Shown here: one piece after another, positions 1 to 8,213 of the stretch
Layout: each line of letters begins with the position of its first letter
Numbering within the stretch: the stretch's first letter is position 1
DNA from: Aminobacter anthyllidis
Lineage (GTDB): Bacteria > Pseudomonadota > Alphaproteobacteria > Rhizobiales > Rhizobiaceae
Assembly (NCBI RefSeq): GCF_018555685.1
Contig: NZ_JAFLWW010000003.1
Location: forward strand, 496,001-560,000
Reading direction: 5' to 3'
Length of the DNA stretch: 64,000 nucleotides
The notes under the pieces: model-generated
Seen by the model: the letters and a program-made list of their open reading frames with translations, nothing else
Databases searched by the model: none
Told to the model about the DNA's origin: nothing
Program-made: the position numbers and the translations under genes

Positions 1-567
1 GTCGGCGCCCGCCAGCGCCTTTTCGACCCTGTAGCTGGTCGTCGTCGTCTGCACCGCCTGGTGATGGATCGCCAGCGACGTGCCGGTAAGGATCGCCTGG
101 CTGCTCCAGGGACCAACTGTCGCGGTCGCGCCGAGGTCCATTCGCCGCTCGGTCTCGCCTATCGGCAGGTAGGCGTTGGCGCGCAGGTCGAAGACCTCGC
201 TCAGCGCTTCAGCGCCGAGCGTCAACTGATGGAACGTGTTGCCATAGGGCGAACGGCGGACGTCGTAATAGCCGTAGGCTCCCAGGTTCCAGCCGGAGGG
301 CAGCATGTGCCTGATCCCGAGGCCGAAATTGCCTTCGACGGAGTCGTTGTTGTCGAACTTGCCGCGCAGATCGGTGAAGACAAGCGTGTCGCCGTTCTGG
401 AACAGCGGCACGAACAGGTTCAGCTCGCCGAGCGAACGGCCCTTGCCGAGCTGCCCGCCGGTTTCGACCCATGGCCCCCATCGCTTGGCCAGGGCATCTT
501 CCGCATGGGCCGATGAAACGGAACAGATCGCCAATAGGGACGCGGAAAGAGCCCATCTCGAATGCAT
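1..567 (-). CDS. Inverse autotransporter (intimin/invasin-like) beta-barrel protein, partial
   Basis: The open frame begins at an ATG at 567 and runs off the left edge, so only the N-terminal 189 codons are present. Residues 1-22 form a signal peptide ending in SSAHA. The next stretch reads as a barrel: LNLFVPLFQNGDTLVFTDLR, then a GNFGLGIRHML strand, GWNLGAYGYYDVRRSPYGN, and LGAEALSEVFDLRANAYLP. This order of aromatic strands is the hallmark of the inverse autotransporter beta domain (intimin/invasin, type Ve), where an N-terminal barrel exports a C-terminal passenger. The passenger would lie outside the window. It could instead be a stand-alone barrel of the same fold. The family call rests on motif recognition only. 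Confidence 0.72.
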   Translation of the reverse strand, partial: MHSRWALSASLLAICSVSSAHAEDALAKRWGPWVETGGQLGKGRSLGELNLFVPLFQNGDTLVFTDLRGKFDNNDSVEGNFGLGIRHMLPSGWNLGAYGYYDVRRSPYGNTFHQLTLGAEALSEVFDLRANAYLPIGETERRMDLGATATVGPWSSQAILTGTSLAIHHQAVQTTTTSYRVEKALAGAD

Positions 568-721
568 GAATACATGTCCAGCAGATACAAGGGACTGCTG
601 GTTGCCACGAGCCGCAGAGCGCGGCTAGCCGGCTAGAACGATGATACCAAAGTTGGTTCTGGAGCATTGCCAGCCAGCTGAGTTGGCAAAGTCACAGAAC
701 AGGCAATGCCAAAGCCTGCCC

Positions 722-1894
722 TTATAGCTTCGTCCACGCCGCGTTCTTTTTCGACGAGCGCACGCAAGCTTCGACGAAGGCAACGCCCTCGACGCCGTCC
801 TGAACGGTCGGGTAGATCACGTCCTTGCCCGGCTTGCCGCCCTTCTTGCGTGCAGCTCGGATGGCGCGGGCGGCTTCCTGGTAGATGTTGGCGAAACCTT
901 CGAGATAGCCTTCGGGGTGGCCGGACGGCACGCGGGTGACGCGCGCCGCGGCCGGACCGGCGCCGACGCCACCACGGGTGATCAGCTGTTTGGGCTGGCC
1001 GAAGGGCGTGTACCAGAGGTAGTTCGGGTCGGCCTGCACCCATTCGATGCCGCCCTTGGAACCATAGACGCGCAGCTTGAGGCCGTTCTCGTGGCCCGGC
1101 GCCACCTGGCTCGCCCAGATCATGCCCTTGGCCCCGCCCTTGAAGCGCAGCATGACGTTGACGTTGTCGTCGAGCAGCCGGCCCGGCACGAAGGCGTCGA
1201 GATCGGCCGACAGGCTGTCGAGCTCGAGTCCGGTAACGAAGCGGGCGAGATTGTAGGCGTGCGTGCCGATGTCGCCGGTGGCGCCGCCGACGCCAGACTG
1301 CTTGGGGTCGGCGCGCCACGACGCCTGCTTCTGGCCGGTGGCGGCGAGATCCTCGGTCAGCCAGTCCTGCGGGTATTCGGCCTGGACGACCCTGATGTCG
1401 CCGAGCTGGCCCTTGGCGACCATCTCGCGCGCCTGCCGGATCATCGGATAGCCGGTGTAGTTGTGGGTCAGCACGAAGACCTTGCCGGTTTTCTCGACGA
1501 GCGCGGCGAGCTTCTTCGCCTCGGCAAGCGTTGCCGTCAGCGGTTTGTCGCAGATGACGTGGATGCCGGCCTCGAGGAAGGCCTTGGCGGCGGGGAAGTG
1601 GACGTTGTTGGGCGTAACGATCGCCACCGCCTCGATGCCGTCGGGGCGTTTAGCCTCGGCCTTGGCCATCTCGGCATAGGAGGTATAGCTGCGCTCGGGA
1701 TCGAGGCCGATCTCGGCGGCGGAGGCTTTCGCCCGCTCCGGGTTGGACGACAGCGCGCCGGCGACCAGCTGGAAGTCGCCGTCCATGCGGGCGGCAATGC
1801 GATGCACGCCGCCGATGAAGGCGCCCTGCCCGCCGCCGACCATGCCGTAGCGGATCGGACCGCTGCCATTTCCGGATTTCGATGCGCCGACCAT
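722..1894 (-). CDS. Gfo/Idh/MocA family NAD(P)-dependent oxidoreductase
   Basis: A 390-residue protein with an N-terminal Rossmann fold (GMVGGGQGAF, residues 17-26) and the family's CDKP motif at 115-118, whose lysine belongs to the catalytic site. The C-terminal half is the mixed alpha/beta substrate domain. The family oxidises sugars, inositols or related polyols; the substrate here cannot be read from sequence. The ATG has GGGAGG nine bases upstream. It lies 80 bases downstream of a TIM-barrel isomerase on the same strand, the usual partner in inositol and rare-sugar catabolic operons. No transporter for the substrate is adjacent. Confidence 0.9.
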   Translation of the reverse strand: MVGASKSGNGSGPIRYGMVGGGQGAFIGGVHRIAARMDGDFQLVAGALSSNPERAKASAAEIGLDPERSYTSYAEMAKAEAKRPDGIEAVAIVTPNNVHFPAAKAFLEAGIHVICDKPLTATLAEAKKLAALVEKTGKVFVLTHNYTGYPMIRQAREMVAKGQLGDIRVVQAEYPQDWLTEDLAATGQKQASWRADPKQSGVGGATGDIGTHAYNLARFVTGLELDSLSADLDAFVPGRLLDDNVNVMLRFKGGAKGMIWASQVAPGHENGLKLRVYGSKGGIEWVQADPNYLWYTPFGQPKQLITRGGVGAGPAAARVTRVPSGHPEGYLEGFANIYQEAARAIRAARKKGGKPGKDVIYPTVQDGVEGVAFVEACVRSSKKNAAWTKL

Positions 1895-1974
1895 GCTTGT
1901 GTCCTCCCTTGATAATGTTCGTGCTGCCCCTCATCCCCTGCCGGGACTTTCTTCCCGTAAACGGGGAGAAGTGG

Positions 1975-3033
1975 CTACTCGATCCCCATCATCTTCCGCA
2001 GCATCGCCCGGTCGCTCGTCCCGCCAGCAAAATCGTCGAAGGCCTTGTCGGTGACACGGATGATGTGGCTTTCGATGAACGGCGCGCCTTCGGCGGCACC
2101 GTCCTCCGGATGCTTGAGGCAGCATTCCCATTCGAGCACCGCCCAGCTGTCGTAGCCATGCTGGGCGAGCCTGGAGAAGATGCCGGAAAAGTCGACCTGG
2201 CCGTCGCCGAGCGAGCGGAAGCGGCCGGCGCGGCCGAGCCAGCCCTGGTAGCCGGAGTAAACGCCCTGGCGTCCATCAGGATTGAACTCGGCATCCTTGA
2301 CGTGAAACGCCTTGATGCGCTCGTGGTAGATGTCGATGAAGGCGAGATAGTCGAGCTGCTGCAGCAGGAAATGTGACGGATCGTAGTTGATGTTGCAGCG
2401 CCTGTGGCCGCCGACAGCGTCGAGGAACATCTCGAAAGTGGCGCCATCGAAGGCGTCCTCGCCCGGGTGCAGCTCGAAGCAGAGGTCGACGCCGGCCTCG
2501 TCATAGGCATCGAGGATAGGCGTCCAGCGCTTGCCAAGCTCAGTGAAAGCCTCCTCGATCAGCCCGGCCGGCCGCTGCGGCCAGGGGTAGAGATAGGGGA
2601 ACGCCAGCGCCCCGGTGAACGACACGCAAGCCATGAGGCCGAGATTCTGCGATGCCTTGGCGCCGAGCTTCATCTGCTCGACCGCCCATTGCTGCCGCGC
2701 CTTGGGATTGCCGTGGACAGCGGCCGGCGCAAATCCATCGAACTGGGCGTCATAGGCGGGGTGCACCGCGACGAGTTGCCCCTGCAAATGGGTGGACAAT
2801 TCGGTGATCTCGACGCCCGCATCGGCGCAGATGCCCCTGACCTCGTCGCAATAGGTTTTCGACGTCGCCGCCTTTTGCAGATCAAACAGCCTGGCGTCCG
2901 GCGTCGGGATCTGCACGCCCTTGTACCCGAGATCCCCAGCCCACGATGTAATCGATTTCAGTGTATTGAACGGCGCGGCATCGCCGGCGAACTGGGCGAG
3001 GAAAATCGCGGGACCTTTCATTGTCGATGGCAT
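1975..3033 (-). CDS. Sugar phosphate isomerase/epimerase (xylose-isomerase-like TIM barrel)
   Basis: A 352-residue AP-endonuclease-2-type TIM barrel. The metal and substrate ligands of this family are visible as CFELHPGED, NINYDPSHF, FHVKDAEF and LEWECC on successive strands. Such proteins (IolE, IolI, MocC and sugar epimerases) isomerise or dehydrate keto sugars. The ATG at 3033 has GAGGAG at good spacing. The gene is the upstream member of a two-gene operon with the Gfo/Idh dehydrogenase at 722-1894, so an oxidation-isomerisation pair acting on a common sugar or polyol is the likely role. The substrate is unknown. Confidence 0.88.
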   Translation of the reverse strand: MPSTMKGPAIFLAQFAGDAAPFNTLKSITSWAGDLGYKGVQIPTPDARLFDLQKAATSKTYCDEVRGICADAGVEITELSTHLQGQLVAVHPAYDAQFDGFAPAAVHGNPKARQQWAVEQMKLGAKASQNLGLMACVSFTGALAFPYLYPWPQRPAGLIEEAFTELGKRWTPILDAYDEAGVDLCFELHPGEDAFDGATFEMFLDAVGGHRRCNINYDPSHFLLQQLDYLAFIDIYHERIKAFHVKDAEFNPDGRQGVYSGYQGWLGRAGRFRSLGDGQVDFSGIFSRLAQHGYDSWAVLEWECCLKHPEDGAAEGAPFIESHIIRVTDKAFDDFAGGTSDRAMLRKMMGIE

Positions 3034-3110
3034 GGCAAACTCCTCGTCCGATTCCGGCCTGCAACGTTGTAGGCCCAGATGACCACTATTTGAGCCGGCT
3101 CCGCAAGAGG

Positions 3111-3377
3111 CTAGAAGGCGTGCGAAACCGCCGGTGGCAGCCAGTAGAGGCCGGCAACGGCGTCACGCCGGAACCGGCCGGTTTCGACCAGTTCGCGCCG
3201 CAACAGCGCCCAGTCGCCGAAGCTGTGGTGGCGTTTCAGGATGTCGTTGACCTCACGCTCGGCATAGTCGAGGCCCCGTTCGAACCTGGCGGCGAGGAAA
3301 TCGAGCACCACAACGCGGTCAGCCGCCTTGGCCGGCCAGCGCGTGACGATGCCGTCATCGGTGATCAAGGCGGTCAT
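3111..3377 (-). CDS. DUF2087 domain protein
   Basis: A complete 88-residue protein. The core pattern, a basic WPAKAADRVVVLDFLAARF stretch, then YAEREVNDILKRHH, then LRRELVETGRF ending in GLYWLPP, is typical of DUF2087, a winged-helix-like domain that also occurs fused to ArsR/GntR-type regulators. Its start codon overlaps the stop of the upstream amidase (ATGA), so the two are translationally coupled. Molecular function is not established; nucleic-acid binding is plausible from the fold. The frame and composition match neighbouring genes. Confidence 0.8.
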   Translation of the reverse strand: MTALITDDGIVTRWPAKAADRVVVLDFLAARFERGLDYAEREVNDILKRHHSFGDWALLRRELVETGRFRRDAVAGLYWLPPAVSHAF

Positions 3378-4678
3378 CCACGCTCCTCGGCCAGCAGTGC
3401 CTCGACCGCGAGACCTGCCGCAAGCAGGCGCCGGTCGTGGCCATGGCGCGCCATCAGCATCAGGCCGGCCGGCCTGCCTGTGCGCGGCATCGGCAGCGTC
3501 AATGCGGTGAGGTCGAACTGGTTGGCAACCTGGGTGTTGCGCAATAGCAGCCCTTCGATGCGGTCGGCGTGCGCGCCATCGGCCAGCAACTCGGCGATCG
3601 GCTGGGCCGAAACGGGCGTTGTCGGCAAGACGACGAGATCATAGGCCGACAGCCGTGCATCCATGGCGGCAACGAGCTCAGCGCGCCGGTTGATGGTCCT
3701 GATGTAGCTGACCGCCGGAACCTGCATCGCCCGGCCAAGCGCGCCGCTGACATTGGCGTCGACCGGCGTCGACGCGCCATTGGCGAGCCAGTCGGCGTGG
3801 ATTGCCGCGCCCTCGATCGCCGCGATCGTCCCTGTACGGGTTGCGGCGCGGAGATCGGCCAGCAGGTTGTCGACGAGGCATTCGGTGATTGTCGCTCCGG
3901 CCCGCGCCAGCTGATGCAGCGCGCGCTCGAAGCTTGCCGCGACGCCCGCTTCGATTCCCTCGAACAGCCGGCCGCGCGGCACGGCGATACGCAGGCCCGA
4001 CAGCGGCAGCGGCGAAAGCGCAACATGCTCCTTGCCGGCCATGACGACATCGGTGGCGATACATTGCGCCACTGACTTGGCCAGCGGGCCGATGGAATCG
4101 AGCGTTGGCGACAAGGGAAACGCGCCGTCGAGCGGGATGCGGCGTGCCGTCGGCTTGAAGCCGACGACGCCATTGAGCGCGGCGGGCACGCGCACCGACC
4201 CGCCGGTATCTGAGCCGATCGATATGTCCGAGGTGCCTTCGGCGGCCGAGACGCCGGCACCCGACGACGAGCCGCCGGGAATCAGTGCCGGGTCGACGGC
4301 ATTGGGTGGCGTGCCGTAATGCGGATTGAGGCCGAGCGCGGTAAAGGCGAATTCGGTCATGTGGGTCTTGCCGATGATGACGGCACCGGCGCGGCGCAGC
4401 CGCGTGACCACCAGCGCGTCGTCCTGGGCCGGCTCAGCGGCGCGGCGCATCAGCGAACCGGCCAGCGTCGGCTCGCCAGCGACGTCGAACAGGTCCTTGA
4501 TCGAGACGATGCTGCCATCGAGCGGCCCGAGCGACAGCCCTGCCCTGCGGCGCGCATCGGCGGCATCGGCCGCGGCGCGGGCAGCGTCGACATAGATTTT
4601 TGCGAACACCCGTTCGTCGCCGGCGCGCGCCGCAAGCCGCGAAAGGATCGCCTCCAGCCTGTCTCTTGCCGCCGTCAT
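3374..4678 (-). CDS. Amidase signature family hydrolase
   Basis: A 434-residue amidase counted from the ATG at 4678; an upstream in-frame start near 4750 would add a basic extension untypical of the family. The Ser-cisSer-Lys triad is visible: Lys61 in SIKDLFD, the serine run GGSSSGAG at 135-142, and the nucleophile Ser161 in DTGGSVRVPA. The family hydrolyses amides from small aliphatic amides to GatA-type substrates. No gatB or gatC is nearby, so a catabolic amidase is more likely than a tRNA amidotransferase subunit. It is coupled to the DUF2087 gene downstream and divergent from the flavin oxidoreductase at 4817. Confidence 0.9.
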   Translation of the reverse strand: MTAARDRLEAILSRLAARAGDERVFAKIYVDAARAAADAADARRRAGLSLGPLDGSIVSIKDLFDVAGEPTLAGSLMRRAAEPAQDDALVVTRLRRAGAVIIGKTHMTEFAFTALGLNPHYGTPPNAVDPALIPGGSSSGAGVSAAEGTSDISIGSDTGGSVRVPAALNGVVGFKPTARRIPLDGAFPLSPTLDSIGPLAKSVAQCIATDVVMAGKEHVALSPLPLSGLRIAVPRGRLFEGIEAGVAASFERALHQLARAGATITECLVDNLLADLRAATRTGTIAAIEGAAIHADWLANGASTPVDANVSGALGRAMQVPAVSYIRTINRRAELVAAMDARLSAYDLVVLPTTPVSAQPIAELLADGAHADRIEGLLLRNTQVANQFDLTALTLPMPRTGRPAGLMLMARHGHDRRLLAAGLAVEALLAEERG

Positions 4679-4816
4679 GCACGCTCCCGGATTCCGCCGC
4701 GCCACAAACCTGCGGCGCCCGTTGCGCCGACTGTTAACACGCCGTGGCACGATGCAACACGGTTGCCCGCCCCGACAAACATCTTACAGTCGCCTTTCCC
4801 AGCCCAGGAGCCGCTC

Positions 4817-5917
4817 ATGACCGCCCATCTGTTTTCGCCAATCACGCTCGGCAAGCTCGAGCTCCCCAACCGCATCGCCGTTGCCCCGATGTGCCAGTAC
4901 TCGGCCGATGATGGCTCGGCAACCGACTGGCACCTGCAGCACTGGATGAACCTGGCGATGTCCGGCGCCGGCATGGTCACCGTCGAGATGACCGACGTCG
5001 AGCGGCGCGGCAGAATCAGCCATGGCTGCATGGGGCTCTATTCCGACGCCAACGAGGCGGCGGCGAAACGGGCGCTCGACGCGGCAAGGCGTGTCGCGAC
5101 GCCGGGCGCGAAATTTGGCGTGCAGCTCGCCCATGCCGGCCGCAAGGCCTCCAATCACCGGCCCTGGGACGGCTCGGGCCCGCTCAAGCCGGAAGAGGAC
5201 GCATGGCCGGTGGTGTCGTGCTCCGCCATTGCCTATGCCGATGGCTGGCAGGTGCCGCATGCGCTGAGCGAGGACGAGATCGAGCAGACGATCGGCCATT
5301 TCGTCCAGGCGGCGAAGCGGGCCGAACGCGCCGGCTTCGACTTCATCGAGCTGCATTCGGCGCATGGCTACCTGCTGCATCAGTTCCTGTCGCCGCTGTC
5401 TAACCACCGCACCGACCGCTGGGGCGGATCGCTGGACAACCGCATGCGCTTTCCCCTGGAGATCGCCCGCCGCGTCGCTGAAGCAGTGCCAGGCCTGATG
5501 CTCGGCGCCCGCATGTCGCTGACCGACTGGGTCGACGGCGGCTTCAGCCTCGAAGAGGCAATCGAGGTCGCCAAGGCCTACAGCAAGGCGGGCGTCGTCT
5601 ATATCTGCTGCTCGAGCGGCGGCAACTCACCACACCAGAGCCTGCGCACCGGCCCGGGCTACCAGGTCCATCTGGCCGAGGCGGTGAAAAAGGCGACCGG
5701 CATTCCTGTCCGCGCCGTTGGCATGATCGACCAGCCGGAGCAGGCCGACGCCATCATCCGCGAGGGCCAGGCCGACATGGTGGCGCTCGGCCGCGCGCTG
5801 CTCGCGGATCCGCGCTGGCCGTGGCGGGCCGCAGCCAGGCTCGGCCACGAGTTCCACGCGACACCCCAGCTTGCCCGCTCGGCGGCGCTGATGAAGCAAT
5901 GGGGCGCGGCCAGCTGA
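4817..5917 (+). CDS. NADH:flavin oxidoreductase, old yellow enzyme family (YqjM-like)
   Basis: A 366-residue FMN TIM barrel. The open frame extends far upstream, but MTAHLFSPITLGKLELPNR from 4817 is the family's usual N-terminus. Cys26 in APMCQYS matches the redox-modulating cysteine of the thermophilic-like (YqjM) class, and HAGRKAS and IELHSAHGYLLHQFLSP carry FMN and substrate-binding residues. These enzymes reduce activated C=C bonds using NAD(P)H, often in detoxification of electrophiles. It is monocistronic, with 138 bases separating it from the divergent amidase. Confidence 0.92.
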   Translation: MTAHLFSPITLGKLELPNRIAVAPMCQYSADDGSATDWHLQHWMNLAMSGAGMVTVEMTDVERRGRISHGCMGLYSDANEAAAKRALDAARRVATPGAKFGVQLAHAGRKASNHRPWDGSGPLKPEEDAWPVVSCSAIAYADGWQVPHALSEDEIEQTIGHFVQAAKRAERAGFDFIELHSAHGYLLHQFLSPLSNHRTDRWGGSLDNRMRFPLEIARRVAEAVPGLMLGARMSLTDWVDGGFSLEEAIEVAKAYSKAGVVYICCSSGGNSPHQSLRTGPGYQVHLAEAVKKATGIPVRAVGMIDQPEQADAIIREGQADMVALGRALLADPRWPWRAAARLGHEFHATPQLARSAALMKQWGAAS

Positions 5918-6036
5918 GTTTCGCCTTAGGGCTGGCGCGCTTGCTTGATCGCGCTGGATCACGACACGGTGCTGCCACTCTGGTGAATCACCTGCCGAGC
6001 GGCTAGGTCTGTCGCGGAAGCATAAAGGGAAACCAG

Positions 6037-7095
6037 ATGAAGAAGACCGTCGAGACGATCCGGGGCGACAGCGAAGGCCTCGCCTACGAACTCCCGGTCT
6101 ACCATATCTCGGGCACCGCGCCCGATGCCCCTGCGGCCTACATCCAGGCCGCGCTGCATGGCGACGAGCTGCCCGGCGTCGTCGCCATCGACGCGCTGAT
6201 GCCGAAGCTGCGCAAGGCCGAAAACGAGGGACGCGTGCGCGGCAACCTGACAATCGTTCCGCGCGCCAATCCGATCGGCGCCAACCAGCTGCTGTTCGGC
6301 GCCTCGCAGGGCCGCTTCGATCTAGGTACGCGCGTCAACTACAACCGCGATTTTCCGCTGCTCGACAGGCCAGATGTTGCACTCCTGCCCGGGGAAGAGG
6401 TGCCGATGTCGTCCGACCGGCGGCTGAAGGCGCGCCTGCTCAAGCTGTCGCTCGGCCACGACATCGTACTCGACCTGCATTGCGACGACGAGGGTGTCGC
6501 CTATCTCTACGTGCCCGAGGAGCTGTGGCCGGCTATGGCCGACTGCGCCGCCAATATGGGCGTCGACGCCGTCATCCTGTGGGGCGGCAAGTCGGGTTCG
6601 TCCTTCGACGAAGCCTCGCTTCACCCTTATCTCAGGATGCCGCGCAAGGAGGCGAGGCTCGAAAGCCGCGTCATCACGACCGTGGAGTATCGCGGCGTCT
6701 CCGACGTCTACGCCACCGTTGCCGAAGCCGACGCCCAGGGCCTCTACCGCCTTCTGGTCGCGCGTGGCGTGATCGAGGACACCTGGATAGAAACCCAAGA
6801 GGCGTTCGCCGGTGTGGTGGCGCCGATCGACCATATCGAGATGGTGCCCGCGCCTTGCGCCGGCGCGATCCTCTATCACGTCAATCCGGGCGACACGGTC
6901 AAGGCCGGCGCCCATATCGCGACAATCCTGCGCGCGCCCGGCGAGGACGGCGGCAGGGTCGAGGTGCTGGCGCCGCAGGACGGTTTTATCCTGACCCGCC
7001 GCTCGCACCGCGCCACGCGCGCCGGCGACGACCTGGTCAAGCTGGTCGGCGTGGGGCCCAGCAGCGATGCACGGTCAGGCGCGCTGGAGGCGTAG
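6037..7095 (+). CDS. Succinylglutamate desuccinylase/aspartoacylase family zinc hydrolase
   Basis: A 352-residue M14-like metallohydrolase. Zinc ligands are His41 and Glu44 in ALHGDELPG and His148 in VLDLHCDDEG. The C-terminal part (DHIEMVPAPCAGAILYHVNPGDTV onward) looks like a lipoyl/biotinyl-type hairpin common in this AstE/AspA-like subgroup. The family removes acyl groups from N-acylated amino acids and related amides. The substrate is not predictable. It has its own leader region and is followed closely by the P-loop ATPase gene. Confidence 0.88.
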   Translation: MKKTVETIRGDSEGLAYELPVYHISGTAPDAPAAYIQAALHGDELPGVVAIDALMPKLRKAENEGRVRGNLTIVPRANPIGANQLLFGASQGRFDLGTRVNYNRDFPLLDRPDVALLPGEEVPMSSDRRLKARLLKLSLGHDIVLDLHCDDEGVAYLYVPEELWPAMADCAANMGVDAVILWGGKSGSSFDEASLHPYLRMPRKEARLESRVITTVEYRGVSDVYATVAEADAQGLYRLLVARGVIEDTWIETQEAFAGVVAPIDHIEMVPAPCAGAILYHVNPGDTVKAGAHIATILRAPGEDGGRVEVLAPQDGFILTRRSHRATRAGDDLVKLVGVGPSSDARSGALEA

Positions 7096-7129
7096 CGGCC
7101 AGGACGTTCTCACGGAGCTATCGGCACGC

Positions 7130-7669
7130 ATGTTCAATTGCGCAGGTGAAGTGCTGATCCTGACCGGGCCGCCGGGTTCCGGGAAGACAACGACGGCGCG
7201 GGCGCTCGCCAACGAGCCCGGATCCGCGAAGGTCCACCTGCATTCCGACGACTTCTGGCATTTCATCAAGCATGGCGCGATCGGACCCTATCGGCCCGAA
7301 GCCCATGAGCAGAACGCGGTCGTCGTGGACGTACTGGCAAATGCCGCCGAACGTTACGCCCGCGGCCGCTTTTTCGTCATCGTGGACGGCATTGTCGGGC
7401 CGTGGTTCCTGGAACCGTTCAGGAAGATCGCGGCACCGCTGCACTACGTCGTCCTGCGCCCTCCCGTCGATGTCGCCATCCAACGCTGCCAGGAACGCGG
7501 CGGCGACACGTTGACCGATGCCGACACGATCGCAGCGCTCCATCGGCAGCTGTCATCGCTGGGACCTCTCGAACGGAATGTCGTTACGACGGGGGCCCAG
7601 AGCCGCGAGGAAACGCTGGGCATGGTCAGCGAGGCGGTCCGGAGTGGAGCATTTCGCCTGGCGCCGTGA
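7130..7669 (+). CDS. P-loop ATPase / small-molecule kinase-like protein
   Basis: A 179-residue AAA_33-type protein counted from the ATG at 7130, placing the Walker A motif GPPGSGKT at residues 13-20. An alternative start at 7067 would overlap the previous gene and add a basic, uninformative tail. The HSDDFWHFIK segment after the P-loop and VDGIVGPW resemble shikimate/gluconate-kinase-like and zeta-toxin-like phosphotransferases that use a conserved aspartate after the P-loop. The substrate is unknown. No antitoxin candidate precedes it, so I do not call it a toxin. It converges on the DUF1801 gene, ending 13 bases from it. Confidence 0.78.
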   Translation: MFNCAGEVLILTGPPGSGKTTTARALANEPGSAKVHLHSDDFWHFIKHGAIGPYRPEAHEQNAVVVDVLANAAERYARGRFFVIVDGIVGPWFLEPFRKIAAPLHYVVLRPPVDVAIQRCQERGGDTLTDADTIAALHRQLSSLGPLERNVVTTGAQSREETLGMVSEAVRSGAFRLAP

Positions 7670-7682
7670 CCGACGCGAATGC

Positions 7683-8111
7683 TCAGGCGCGCTTCGGCCG
7701 CTTCTGCGCGCGCGCCGCGACAACCGACATGTTGAGCGCCACGGCGGCGCCGATGAGCGCTTTCAACGCGTCCTCGTTGATCTTTTCGCCCTCGTGAATG
7801 TCGATGGCGCGCCTGGTGTTGCCGTCGAGGCTGGAGTTGAACAGGCCTGACGGGTCGTCGAGCGAAGCACCCTTGGCGAAGGTCAGCTTGACCACGCTCT
7901 TGTAGGTCTCTCCAGTGCAGATGATGCCGGCGTGTTCCCAGACGGGAACGCCGCGCCACTTCCACTCCTCGACCACCTCGGGGGCGGCCTGCTTGATCAG
8001 GGCGCGGACCTGAGCGAGTGTCTCGCCGCGCCAGTCGCCCAGTTCCTTGATCCGCGCATCGATCAGTTGCGATGGCGTCGCGCCTTCGCCTGAGCTGCTC
8101 TTGCTGTCCAT
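7683..8111 (-). CDS. DUF1801 (YdhG/YjbR-like) protein
   Basis: A 142-residue protein. Two ATGs lie six bases apart; the second (8111) is preferred because GAGGAG then sits six bases upstream, whereas for 8117 it would be immediately adjacent. The pattern IKQAAPEVVEEWKWRGVPVWEH followed by VVKLTFAKGASL and SLDGNTRRAIDIHEGEKI is typical of DUF1801, a small iron-chaperone-like or general-purpose fold of unknown function. It lies about 100 bases downstream of the DRL-type oxidoreductase on the same strand. Confidence 0.85.
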   Translation of the reverse strand: MDSKSSSGEGATPSQLIDARIKELGDWRGETLAQVRALIKQAAPEVVEEWKWRGVPVWEHAGIICTGETYKSVVKLTFAKGASLDDPSGLFNSSLDGNTRRAIDIHEGEKINEDALKALIGAAVALNMSVVAARAQKRPKRA

Positions 8112-8213
8112 GGTCATCTCCTCATTTCCATGATCGTTTTGGGCGAGCCGAGCGTCCGCCAACGCCCGCGTCCCGCAACTCAGCTTCACTCGCCCGTCGG
8201 CGAGCTTGTTGTC

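Noticed and set aside
4745-4775. Possible sigma-54 promoter (TGGCAC with TTGC downstream)
   Set aside because: Spacing between the two halves is 12 bases rather than about five, so the element is not functional by consensus.
4319-4816. Upstream extension of the old-yellow-enzyme frame
   Set aside because: Antisense to the amidase; the true N-terminus is at 4817.
7130-7669. Zeta-toxin-like interpretation of the P-loop protein
   Set aside because: No antitoxin partner and the Walker A context also fits small-molecule kinases.
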